Shown here: positions 26,317 to 37,334 of the stretch, piece after piece | Layout: each line of letters begins with the position of its first letter | Position numbering within the stretch: the stretch's first letter is position 1 | Origin: Diphasiastrum complanatum | Lineage: Eukaryota; Streptophyta; Lycopodiopsida; Lycopodiales; Lycopodiaceae | DNA: 64,000 nucleotides | NCBI GenBank assembly: GCA_029204225.1 | Contig: CM055113.1 | Location: 23,804,357 to 23,868,356 of the forward strand | Direction: 5' to 3' | Made by a program: the position numbers and the translations under genes | Notes under the pieces: generated by a model | Databases searched by the model: none | What the model saw: only the letters and a program-made list of their open reading frames with translations | Told to the model about the DNA's origin: nothing

Positions 26317-26885
26317 CATAGAGGGAAACAAACAAGAAGGAAAAGCAGCAAAAGAAGCTCGCAATGCTCGAAAGTGTGCCAAAGCAAAAAGAACACCACC
26401 TAAGGGATCACCTTGTCTGATACCATCACAGAAGGGATAACTAAAACATCACCTGAGAGAAAAGCATGATTAAAATATAGATGCGCATCCAGAAAATAAA
26501 AGGAGCAAACAAACGGGATGAGCTGAGCGAGTGGACCGTGAGCCGCACGAAGTTCTTGGAAAATGGTCCCTCGGGAAACCGAATTGAAAGCGTTTTTAAC
26601 ATCCACTTGAAGGACAACCCAATCTGAATAAAGATCCAAGGTAGCACGCAAAGCATGTACGATTGTCTCGCAACCACCAGGAGTAGCACAACCAAACTAA
26701 CGAAGAAATAGGTGGTCATGAAAACTGTCACAAAACTGAAAACCAAGAGCCCTAAAAACCAACTTGTATAAAACCTCTCCATAGCAAATACCAATGGGAC
26801 ACACCGAAAGATCTAGAATGTGTGGATTTACACTTTTCATACCAGTCACTTTCATCACCTTTTCATACACCTCACTTTTCACCAC
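26317..26885 (-). pseudogene. LINE-type reverse transcriptase fragment
   Basis: Minus strand: VCPIGICYGEVLYKLVFRAL, then GGCETIVHALRATLDL, DWVVLQVDVKNAFNSVSRG (motif A with catalytic Asp), FQELRAAHGPLAQLIPFV and, after a one-base shift near 26410, RQGDPLGGVLFALAHFRALR (motif B). It ends before the expected catalytic ADD box. The same RT family is present at 33.6-35.2 kb on the other side of the transporter gene. It is the middle of an RT with no endonuclease, poly-A tail or target duplication visible. Confidence 0.8.
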
Positions 26886-27344
26886 CTTTCACATTGACGA
26901 CTTCAAGTTTTTTTTATTTAAGCAACGGAATACACAAAAGGACTCTACGTGGTTCAGCCAATCGTCGTCTCTCTTTTCTAATCCTGGCCAATGCCTTGCG
27001 TCCACGTTTAAAAAGCTGTCCACGCTGGCAAAAGCGTATCTCCACCTACCGAATTTAGTCGACGGCGACCACCCTTCACGTCCACCGCTGAAGCAAGGAA
27101 GAAAGACACCCGAGACGTGAGTTGAGGCCTGCCCTTCAAAATGAAAGGTGGGGGAAGAATTTCATGTGAAAGCCAGAACGTTACCGAAGCTTTTGAATGG
27201 TATGTTAGAACGGTGTGCTCTTCAAACGTCAAACCTGACGGGGGCGACTTCGTCCTCTTCGAAGACTTTGGGACATGTGAAGACCTGTGTGGTTGCATCC
27301 CAAGCGCCACCGTTACGCCTCCTGCTCTCTTTTTCTTTCTTTCG

Positions 27345-27429
27345 CTTGAAGAAGAAGAAGAAGAAGAAAAAGCTACGATCCATCGCTCGATCGATCGAAA
27401 GAGAGAGCGAGGGAGAGAGAACGAGAGAG
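27345..27429 (+). promoter_or_regulatory. GA-rich 5' leader of the transporter gene
   Basis: Directly before the start codon the plus strand has a GAAGAA run (27349-27369), CGATCGATCG and then GAGAGAGAACGAGAGAG. CT-rich sequence precedes it at 27320-27345. Such GA/CT-rich leaders are common near plant transcription starts. No convincing TATA box is visible in the 300 bases upstream, so the transcription start cannot be set from sequence alone. Confidence 0.45.
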
Positions 27430-30400
27430 ATGGAGAAGAAGTTCGGGCAAGTGATGGTACTGAGCGTGTGCGTGGCCGGCATCTGGGCCGCGTATGTGAC
27501 GCAGGGCGTGGCTCAAGAAACTCTGTAAGTTTGATTCCATTTTTCGTTTTTGCCACAAAATTTCATCCGCTGTTGTTTAATTTGCTCTATCATGGCCTAA
27601 GCGTCAAAATAAGATGATTATTTCAATGCTGATCGAGTTTTCTTTCCTCAATGAATAGTTGATTTTCAACGTTGCGTGTTTTGGATTCTGGATTTTATTC
27701 TCGATTGAGTGCGATTTTCTTGTACAGAAGCTATCAGGCGAACTGTCCTGATAGATCAGTGGCCGCTTTGCTTTTCTATTTGATCTTACTCTTACTGGCA
27801 ATGGCTGCACGAGTCACTATTTCATTGTTCCCAAAAGCACTTGTTCCGTTATTTTGAACGCGATTGAGTGCGATTTTCTTGTACAGAAGCTATCAGGCGA
27901 ACTGTCCTGATAGATCAGTGACACCTAAAGCTTTGCTTTTTTATTTGATCTTACTCTTATTGGCAATGGCCGCACGAGGCACTATTTCATTGTTAGAATA
28001 CAATTTCTAAAAATGAAGATTCTTACAATGAAACACCGATATGAAGGCATTCTCTCTCTTTTTATCTTTTTCCATCTTAGCTTTTGAAGTTGCACGCATG
28101 CGAATTATTTGCGCCCGATAGAGCGGTTCGATTTGCGGAGTTTGCGAAGCTGCAAGGTTTCAAGTAATTTTATGTATCTTGCCTGAAAGCAGAGTTTCTT
28201 ACTAGGCTAAAAGAAAAGGCTTATCGATTTTATTCCGTAATTCTGTGGATCTAAAGCTAGAACCTTCAAATCCTCATAAGAATTCTAGCCGTGGATCTCA
28301 CTCACATCAAGTGCTTTTATATGAGAGCTGAAGTCGTAGCTTAAGCAGAGAATACGTAGTTCTTCTTTTTTGGAAACAATTCCATAGCAAATTGGTGCAT
28401 TTTTTTGTAGGTTTTCTCGCGTTTAGGAAGTAGAAACAGCGTTTCTCTTATTCTTGAACTTTCACAATGTCTATAACACCCCATGATATTTACAACTTTT
28501 AATAAAATGTCTTCCGCCTGTCCTCTTTCAAGATTTTCGATTGTTCAGTGTATTGCCTATGAATTCTGTGCTTCGGACAGCTGGATGTTCCAAAGACGGC
28601 TCTAGCTTCCTAGTCTTTCTTGAGGCCCTTTCCAGTTAGGGTGTTGTAAAACTTATCGTCATTCATGTTTCTGAATTTGTTAAGGCGAGTCGTGATTCCT
28701 GTTGGAGAATTGGATTCGGTAATTATGTAGGCTACATCTGGAAGCTGCAGTCTCTAGGTGGAGTAATCTCGTTTTCTGCAAAAGAGCTTGGAGACCCTAC
28801 TGGTTTCAAGAAACAATACTTACTTGTAATTTCAGCACTTTAGATCATAGTTCTTTCAGTGTGGGTAGATTTTGGAATTTCTGGTTTTCATATCTTTAAC
28901 TTCACAACTGATAAAGGACAATCTTCGGCAATCGATCGAATGCATGAACATGACTACAAGTGAAATAGTAAACTCAATTTTGAGCATCAGGCCGTTCGTT
29001 TGACTGAAATGATCTCAAAGTGGCACATTGAAGCTATGCCTTCATTCTTACAAGATGGCCAATGTTGATGTTCCTACCACAGAAGTTAATTATTTGGTAA
29101 AGCAATGCGATAACTGGGATTTCCGAATGTTTCTAAACGTTGTCAGCTATCTAACTAGGTTGCTCTGCCTGTCTACTGCAGTTCTACCAAGCGTTTTGGA
29201 CCTGATGGAGAGCGATTTCAGCATCTTGCATTCTTGAACCTAGCTCAGAGTTTGATGTGTTTTATGTGGTCCTTTATTAGTAAGGCTTCTGTGTATTTTT
29301 CTTCTAGAGCTGTGCAGTCTATCTATCAACTTTTCCGTTTCCCTTAAGGTTGCTACTAGAATACTGTTCAATGATTTAGTGGAATCACAGCAGGATAACT
29401 GATTTGTTGATGTAGAACACATTTTGCTCAAATTGAATACTAGATTTGAAGTTTGAACGTTCTTTTTCAGGTTTTCTAATGCTGTAATGGTAGAATTTAT
29501 TGGTGATATATTGAATAGTATCTATGAAAATAATTGTTGCTGATTTGAGATTGTTACTTGACGGGGCTTGTGGGATCAGTGCTGAATCTGTTGTCTCCGA
29601 AAAGAACATCTCAAGCTCCATTGTGGTCATATTGGAGTGCCAGTGTAACAAATTCCATAGGTCCAGCTTGTGGTATTGAAGCCCTCAAGTACATCAGTTA
29701 TCCGGCTCAGGTGACTAGATAGCCTCATTCATCCTTTTTTTGGTGCTTGAGCCTCTAGAGTCTAGGTTTAGAATATATAACAATACAGTTAAAAGATTTC
29801 ATGAAAGCATGGTCTGTGATGTTTGTGTCCAAGAATGAATTATCTGACTTCAGTGCTAAGACCAGTTTTCTATCTTAGTATTCATTTTATTACTTTTGCT
29901 GATGGAACAAGCTAAGTTTTAATATGTCAAAAGATCAAAAGATACTGTAAGTATGGGTCAAATAGCTCAAAATCACAATTGTGTTCTTAGTTTCATAACG
30001 TAGAAACTCCAGTTGTAGGCAGTACAGATTTAGAACACTACTCTCGCTTGAAAGTATGTTTTGGCTTTTTATTTACATTGTTTTTTGAGCAAGGAAAACA
30101 TATCGAGAAATGGAGTCATAACAACTGTATTTTTGTATGTCACATTCATCAGGTTCTTGCAAAATCCTCAAAGATGATTCCAGGTAGATTTTATTCAAGT
30201 ATATCCGAATATGTTCTGCATTGTAGCAAGCTTTTCTTTTCTTAGATCTGAAGAAGTGTCTTAAGGCAGTTACTATGAAGGAAAAAAAAATTTATTTCAC
30301 AAAGTCTTGAGCACTATGAGAGTCTTATGTAAATTGTACTAGAAATCCTAAGTATATATATATGTCTGGACTTTGAGGGCGAATAAATCGTAAGGAGAGT

Positions 30401-31539
30401 TTTTGCAACACAAAAGGCCTTGATGAAGGAGTGCTTACACTGCGAATCTTGCCATATCTAATCTACAAGGAGAAGAATAAAGATAATAAAAAGTTAAACA
30501 AGCTCATCTTGGCTCATCTTGGTTAATCTCAACAGTGATGTTGATGGGGACTATTATTTATGGAGTTCGTTACACGGTCCCAGAGTACATCTGCACTTTC
30601 CTTGTTGCCGGAGGCATCTCAGTCTTTGCCTTATTTAAGGTTGTGTTTTCATTCTGTGTCATATTCTAGTCTTTTATTGTAAATTTTATGTTGGTATTGT
30701 GAATTTTCTGCATGCAGAAACAGTGAACTTCAGCAGTATGGTCTTTTTTGATGTTATTCTTGCTGGATAAATTTCAAATGTTCCTAATTTTTAACTGCAT
30801 TTTTTGCAAAGGCAGCTTTGCTAGCAAATCAGTTCACACTATTCCACATATTCTCACACAGTCTATTGCTGCCCCTCTGTGTTTTCCCTTCCAGAGCAGC
30901 TCAAAGGTTGTCAGTAAGCTAGCAAGTCCGAATGCACCTTTAGGTTATGGACTCTGTTTGTTGAACCTTGCAATGGATGGCTTCACCAATGCGACTCAAG
31001 ATTCAATCACCTTAAGGTAGTGATACTCTGGGAGGTTAGTTGCCTATGTTGCAGTCATGTTACATTACCCACTTGCATACCTTTTAACATGGTTGTACAT
31101 GTGCAGATATCCCAAAACTAATGCATGGAATATCATGCTTGGGATGAACCTGTGGGGTTCAATCTATATGGGACTGTACATGTTTGGATGGTCCAAAGGC
31201 GGAGGCTATGAAGCTGTCAAATTTTGTTTAAATCACCCTGAAGCTGCTTGGGATATATTACTTTACTGCCTATGTGGGGCAATTGGACAAAACTTCATTT
31301 TCTTAACCATAAGTCGTTTTGGTGCATTGACAAATACAACAATCACAACTACTCGTAAATTTGTGAGCATTCTTGTCTCCTCAATATGGAAAGGTAACCC
31401 ATTGACCAGCGAACAATGGGCTGGCGTTGCCATGGTATTCACGGGGCTGTCATATCAGATCTACTTGAAATGGAGAAGGAAGGCTAGCAAACACAGCCAC
31501 AATGGACCTTCGGAAAAAGAGTCTGCCAAGAAAAAATAA
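27430..31539 (+). CDS. UTR1: UDP-galactose/UDP-glucose transporter, UTR1-like (SLC35B1 family)
   Basis: Seven exons: 27430-27524, 29182-29279, 29580-29710, 30153-30183, 30536-30639, 30895-31016, 31107-31539. All have GT/AG introns and all junctions keep frame, giving 337 residues, the usual length for plant UTR1/UTR3 proteins. The family is an integral membrane antiporter that moves UDP-glucose and UDP-galactose into the ER or Golgi lumen for glycosylation and glycoprotein quality control. Diagnostic blocks are SVCVAGIWAAYVTQGVAQET (exon 1), GIEALKYISYPAQ (3), AKSSKMIP (4), NAPLGYGLCLLNLAMDGFTN (6), KTNAWNIMLGMNLWG and TNTTITTTRKFVSILVSS (7). Multiple hydrophobic helices run throughout. The C-terminus ends SAKKK, resembling but not exactly matching a KKxx ER-retrieval signal. 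The start is set by homology of the first helix. No disabling change seen. Paralogue identity (UTR1 versus UTR3) is not resolved. Confidence 0.93.
27702..27994 (+). repeat. Tandem duplication in intron 1 of the transporter gene
   Basis: About 130 bases at 27702-27829 recur at 27861-27994, a period of 159. Both copies contain CTATCAGGCGAACTGTCCTG followed by ATAGATCAGTG and end with ACTATTTCATTGTT. The copies differ by a few substitutions and a short indel after GATCAGTG. Each has an imperfect inverted repeat, CTATCAGG...CCTGATAG, forming a small stem. Confidence 0.9.
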
Positions 31540-33575
31540 TCAGGCAGTCTCTATTTTTTTGAGAATTCTTCAGCAGCGACTAACCAAATCAATTTTTACA
31601 GTTTTTCAATATTATAGTATATTTTAGGTGTGCAGTCAAATTCATTGCGAAAAGGATAATAGGAAGCCTTTTTGTGTCTCTAATGTAGAAGACTCTGGCT
31701 ACCCTATGTATGCATAGGAAAGCATAATGGCATTTGCGAAGAGTATTGCTAACACGTCTGGAGTGTATTTAGCCAGCAATGTTAATTTAGGGTTTAGAAA
31801 TACATCACCAGGTTTTCCAGAAATCCTAACCCTGCAAGTCTTCACTGAGAATCGTGGAGGTTCACTGCTCTGAGTACACCATGGTCTCATACAGAATCAT
31901 CAGACCTACTTTATAATTCAATCAGTGATTACCACTCTCATTGTACCAACCATGGTCTAAAACAATGGAAGTATTTCTCAAAATGAAGGTTTTTTAATCT
32001 ATTCAATAGTTGCTGCGTGGCCTTGTATCTTAGATTTTCTAGATTCTGACAAGTAGGCTTTGATCCTATCTGGGCCAGTGATCCTGAAAATTGAACAGCC
32101 ACTTAGCATTTTCATTGAATCCTTGTCAAGCAATGACTAGTATAAGAGACATGAGCACAGAATTGTTCTTAAAAAAGGTGAAGTCGAACATAGCCATGAT
32201 AGTGCTCCCATTTGCTGGTAAAGCTGCACGTGACATATATGTTAAACAATGTCACTTGTGTTGTGGGGGCTGGATCACAAGTATCTTACCAAGACTGAAT
32301 GTTTGGATTATGATTAATGTGGTTCGCACATGCCTACACCTCTTTGCAGTCTAGGAATATCACTCTTGCTTCTTCAGCAAGAGATAGATGTCTGATAAAC
32401 CATCACTCTTATCCATACAGTTTTGTGATAGCTTGAAGAATGTCTTTGAAAAAAGAAAAACAAATATCAAGGTTTAATGGGCAGTTGTCATGGATGTTTG
32501 GAGCTAGATTCCGGTTTTGTGCACATGACACAAGGTTAAAATTCCTAAATTTGTATGTTCTAGGTACTAGAACACAGCAATTTGTTGAGATGTATTGACA
32601 AATAAAGAACTTCAGATGGTTGGTCTCAAGACTCTTAATATTCTGTGAGCCACATTGGTTGCACCTTGCTAGAAATCAAAGCACCAATGAATTTAGATTG
32701 AATGCAATATGCTAAAAATTGTGTTCAAAGGTAGAATGGTGGTGGTGATACTTTTTTTGACAGAGCATCAACTTCTAGCCCCTAATAGTTGATTGGGATA
32801 TCAAGTGACGATGCTTTTCATGTTTTGTAAGTTGAGGGGTCAATGGTTGCTAGTATTTGATGTATTTTGTATAATGAAAAAGAGCAACTAGCAATTAGAA
32901 TCAAAGGCATACAATGATTGCCAAATTTTAAAATTAAAATAAAAAAGATTGCTAGCCTCAATCATTGATCAAACTTGGAAGTTTGCTGTCAGCGTGAAGG
33001 AGGGTTTTCGAATCCCTGTGCAGCGATGACAGGCTTTTTCCATTCGATGCTGCCTCGAGTTGGTTTCTGAGCAAGGTACTGCAGGAATCAGTCTTGAAGC
33101 CGGATTCATCTCGAACAACACCGTGGAGGAAAAATCTTTCATTTGCCTTTGTGTTTTGGTGTGGTTTCTTTAGGTTTCAGAGCTTTTTGCTGCCATGATC
33201 CCCTGTTGACACCTAAAGCAGAAGTTGGATGTCTTGGTAGTAGAATTGTATGAGCAGATGGACCTGTTCTATAGCAGTTTAGCGTTTTAGTTCTGAGAGA
33301 CAGTTGTTGAATTTCTAGACAGATCTGCACTTGCCTTTTCTCTGGTCTTCGGGCTTCCCAAGCAATCCTTTTAGGTAGGTATTATGGTCTTTCAAAGTTT
33401 TGGTGGGCATTTTTGTTTAGGCAAGTTCTTTGGAATCTATTGCAAATAGTTTACAACGGCCAACGGCTCCATTCAAATTAACGACGTTCCGTGTGAAGAA
33501 AAATCAAAAAATATAAAAAAGATCTTTATTCAGTTGGTGAGGTGGTCCATCACAAACTGAGATCCCTTTGTACAA
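31540..33575. other. 3' flank without recognisable gene
   Basis: Downstream of the transporter stop codon, AT-rich sequence presumably includes its 3' UTR; the exact end is not determinable. No credible ORF, terminal repeat or RNA gene is visible up to the LINE remnant. Confidence 0.45.
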
Positions 33576-35200
33576 TTGTCTTCATGGCTTCGGACATCTC
33601 TTGCCTTCGTCCTCACATTAACAAACGACATGCTTCCTCTGTCTCCTCCTCCAGACTCCCCTCCTCATTCACGTCAGGCTGTGCTTTTTGTTGATGGTTC
33701 TACGTTTGCCTCTTTGTTCCTCCTTCGGCCAGCTCTTCCCTTGGCACAGCTGCCCCCTCGCTTGGTTGTGAACCTCCTTTGACCCTTGTTGCATTGTCTT
33801 CTCAAACCCCTAAACGGGTTCCTTGACATGCTTGTGGTCCTTCCTTCTCTCCTAGAGGAGGTCTTGCCCGTCACCAACGTTCTTGTCCTACGCTACTTCA
33901 GTCATCTCAAAATCGCCCTCCTCTCTCAGCACCTCATTCGCCCTCTTCTTCAACTTGGTCTTAGATTTCTTCCCTTGACATCCTCGGTGCCCTCGTCCAA
34001 GGCTCTACTTTCATATTCCCCTCGCTCTTCATCGTGAAACTCAACTTGCTATGCGTCTTCCTCTTGATCGCTTGGCTATTGACCCCTTTGACATTGCGGC
34101 TTAGAATTTGTTTCTTCTTTTTCCCTTTTGGTGTCTAGTCCTCACTTCGAGGGATGGGGATGCTGGTCATAAAGATACTCGTGCTCGCCTTCTTGGCTTT
34201 CTATCGGGAGACTGGGAAATGCTTCATGATGAACACTTTGCCCATTGTCAACTCGCAACTCATAGGACTCTCAGCCTGAAGGCGCCCCACCTCTCAATCG
34301 TCGCCTTCGTCGCACCCTACATCTCGGGCAAGTTGGTGAGTATTCTCGTGCAGCTCGAGCTTTAGCTCCTCTCATGCTCGTTCTCTCTTCTGCTAATATT
34401 GTTGCTGCTCTCCAAGCTCTTCATCTTGCTTCTGAAGGCGTTATTCCCTTGTTTGTGGAGGATTTTGTGCCTGATGTTGACTTGGTACTTGATCGTGATT
34501 CTTTATCTGCCTTGGCCTTTGAACACCTATGTGATTGCTTTCCACTTGAGGACTCTGCTAGTGGCTTTGTTCAACTCTTTCAAGTATGTTCTTTTATCGC
34601 CTCTGGTCACATTCATTTTTCTAGTGCACATCTTTTATCTTTGTCTCGTTTGATTGCCATGACTAAAGCCTCGGGTGGCATCTGTCCTATCGCTATTGGC
34701 GAAGTCCTCCTCCGTCTTGTAAGTTGCTCTATATGTTTTCAGTTTTATCAAATTTTTGCCTCTTTTTTCTCTCCTCATCAGTTTGGCGTCTCTCCTGGCT
34801 GCTGTGAAGCTGCCATTCATGGTTTGCGTGCCACTCTTGATCTCAATCCTGACTAGGTTGTTCTCCAAGTGGATGTTTTCAATGCTTTTTAACTCTATTT
34901 CTAGGGTTGCAATCTTTCAAGAGCTGCGGGCGGCTGGTGGTGAGTTGGCTGAGCTTATCCCATTTGTGTGGTTGTTCTATGCTACTGAGACTCCCCTGTT
35001 TTAAAGTCACCATGTGCGCTCTGGGGATCTTTCTACTATCCAGTTTGCAGCAGGTACTCGTCAAGGTGATCTTTTGGGTGGTCCTCTTTTCGTTCTGGCT
35101 ATTTCCATGCCCTTCGAACTTCTGTAGAGGCCTTTCCCTCCTGCTTATTTCCTTCGGTTGTTGATGACACTCATATTGTTGGTCTTGCTCCTACGGTGCT
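33576..35200 (+). pseudogene. Degenerate LINE-type reverse transcriptase
   Basis: Plus-strand RT relic with stops and frameshifts. The N-terminal part is Pro/Leu-rich and poorly recognisable. From 34374 it reads ANIVAALQALHLASEGVIP, then TKASGGICPIAIGEVLLRLV, SPHQFGVSPG, HGLRATLDL (to 34856). VVLQVDVFNAF, GTRQGDLLGGPLF (about 35050) and finally LFPSVVDDTHIVG (about 35145-35180) follow in shifting frames. The last contains the paired Asp catalytic box. Same family as 26.3-26.9 kb. No endonuclease domain recognised. Confidence 0.8.
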
Positions 35201-35270
35201 CCACGGTAACTCAATAGTGCAAGCGAAACTATGATGAAAGAAAACTGAGAGCGGCCACGGTGCAAGTAAA

Positions 35271-35513
35271 TACTGTTGGCTCATAAAAGAGGTATACGTG
35301 CATCTCGAGCGATGATCAATGAGAATGCTGTTGTGATTTTCATCCAAGCACGTTGCCAGGGGTATATGTCGAGTAGTGCCAGGACATCATAAAGGCAAGT
35401 TTCGACTCGCAGGCCAAAATACTGTTGGCTCCGAAGAGGTATTCGTGCATCTCGAGGGATGATTAATAATGAGAATGCTGTTGTGATTTTCATCCAAGCA
35501 CGTTGCCAGGGGT
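35271..35513 (+). repeat. Direct repeat, about 93 bp, period about 150
   Basis: 35271-35363 and 35420-35513 share TACTGTTGGCT at the start, GTGCATCTCGAG in the middle and CATCCAAGCACGTTGCCAGG at the end, with about seven small differences. It lies just after the LINE remnant. Confidence 0.9.
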
Positions 35514-36960
35514 TACACAGGACTGCTTTATTGACTTGCTGTCTTCATTTTCAACATAATGTCTCAGACTAAGGGAACCTAAGGCACAGGTTCCTACTGA
35601 TGAGGACATGGAAAAAACTCCACGGTGGTCTGAAAGTGTGTGATGAATGGCTTGTTGCTATGTCTCACTGGTCTTCAAGTAAGGCTTACCGTGTTGTTAC
35701 AGTCATTTTTAACCTCCTCCATCCATTTAAAGGCTTCATTCTATGACTGTTTGACATTTGTGACTCTTAGTTCTTCCCTCACTTCTTGCAAGGTTTTTTT
35801 AAAATATTTTGCAATGTTACCGTTCTATCTTCATTCACTTTGTGAGGAAAAATTCTTTTTAATTAGAACAGAAGTAGATCATGGATCCTGTTTAAATTTC
35901 TGCAGGGTATGAAGGAGGTTCTCAAGTAAGCAGTTTATGAGACAGTCGTTTCGGAGGAGATGGCTGATACAATGTTTCAGCATGGCTTCCTCAGATTTCA
36001 GAAGTGTACAGCTTATGGGTGAGATTTTTCTTCTCCACCAGAACATCAAGATACGGAGCACTCCGAAACTGCACTTAAGAAATAATAGAAGTGAACTGTC
36101 TGTGGAAGACTTGGGCGACTTGCATCTATGGTTTCAAAGGAAAGTGAATTGCATCTGGGGAAGACTTGGGCGAGTGGCAGCTGTGGTCTCAGAAAGTTAA
36201 GTGAATTGCATGTCTGAAATAGCTTTTGAAAGTATATGGAGGGTTCCCTCTGGCGTGCTGATGGAGACATCTCAAATGTGAATCAATCGATCAAGAAAAT
36301 GAGCCTAGGCATCTGGGAGAAGGTACTGATTGCCATATGACGGGTAATGAGACATTGAAGATCGATGAAGGAAATTCAGATTATCACTGTTAGAGGACAT
36401 TATCTTCATGTAATCAGTGAATAATACATCTGTGGCCACAGAGCTGATGAGAAATAACCTTTCGGAATGACGTGATGGAACATGAATAAGTCCAGATATT
36501 GTCCAAGGACAGCACCAAGTTTGATTTTTATTGCTCTTTGGTTACTATGATGTGTCAAGAACATTTGATGTGCTTTCCTTTGGTTTGCAGGGTGTAATCT
36601 TTTAGGATACCAAAGCAAATTTGATGGTTATACTGCCACATTAAATGCTTCTCCTTTGATGTTTTTGTAAACTTGTGTACAGTTTCTTGAAATGATTTAA
36701 ACACAAATATGTTCTCTCTCCACCAGCACTGCAAGCCTTAAAACAGCTTGGCAGAAAGCCTATCTAGTCTATTAGCCAAATTTTCTGAGATTACATTCCT
36801 CGTGGCTGAGATTCTTCTCTTGATCTCGTTCTTGTTGGTCTGGCATAATGCATTACATTATGTTCCTGGTTAGCAATTGTACTCAAAAATATGATGTGAA
36901 CTTGCTTAGATGGATATCCCTCCCAGTTGGGCCCTAGCCACTGGAAGCTTCCTTTTAGGG
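35514..36960. other. No recognisable gene
   Basis: Mixed sequence with short frames on both strands. A block around AAGACTTGGGCGA is duplicated near 36108 and 36161, about 53 bases apart, each copy followed by a variant of CATCTATGGTTTC / AGCTGTGGTCTC. No protein family seen. Confidence 0.4.
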
Positions 36961-36969
36961 CTTCCTCTT

Positions 36970-37079
36970 GGCTATAAGTAGGGAAACTGTGTCATTTGTC
37001 ATTCAGCTGATGATATTGATCTCTCTCTTTAGCCTCCTTAATCTCTCTCTTTCCTGCTTTCTAGGGTTAAGTCTTGCTT
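36970..37079 (+). promoter_or_regulatory. TATA-like promoter and CT-rich leader
   Basis: GGCTATAAGTAGGG at 36970 resembles a plant TATA box. CT-rich DNA (CTCTCTCTTT, CTCTCTCTTTCC) and CTAGGGTT follow before the ATG at 37080, which fits a core promoter with a leader of about 70-80 bases. Confidence 0.35.
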
Positions 37080-37334
37080 ATGCAAAATGCAGGTGTTCAG
37101 GCTGTTGTGGAAGGCGACCTTGTTTTAAGTGACGTGTTGGAGGATCGACTTTCACATGATGAGATGCATGATTGTGATGATCCATTGCCTGAAAATCATG
37201 TCGTTAGCAATGTGGAGGATGGAAGTGAGATCTATCAAGAAGCAGCAGAACCAGAGGTAGATAAGTCCAATCAGTTCTTCCCTGAACACGAATTAAAACC
37301 AGAAAGCTTTAATAGCCACAGTGGATGTGCATAA
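37080..37334 (+). CDS. Hypothetical small acidic protein
   Basis: 84 codons from ATG at 37080 (MQNAGVQAVVEGDLVLSD) to TAA. It is strongly acidic (DEMHDCDDPLPENH, EAAEPEVDKS), with no membrane segment or signal peptide. It is preceded by a TATA-like box and CT-rich leader at a sensible distance, which favours a real transcript. TTATGCAAAATGCAG at its start could also be read as a splice acceptor, making it an internal exon. No family recognised; a chance ORF is not excluded. Confidence 0.35.
   Translation: MQNAGVQAVVEGDLVLSDVLEDRLSHDEMHDCDDPLPENHVVSNVEDGSEIYQEAAEPEVDKSNQFFPEHELKPESFNSHSGCA

Noticed and set aside
27008-27617. Long frames on both strands across the transporter start (158 and 182 codons)
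   Set aside because: They overlap exon 1 and its GA-rich leader in other frames, whereas the seven-exon model explains the coding signal.
29240-29651. Minus-strand open frames in the transporter gene
   Set aside because: They are antisense to exons 2-3 and intron sequence without independent support.
33674-33877. Arg/Gly-rich minus-strand frame
   Set aside because: It is the antisense shadow of the LINE N-terminal part.
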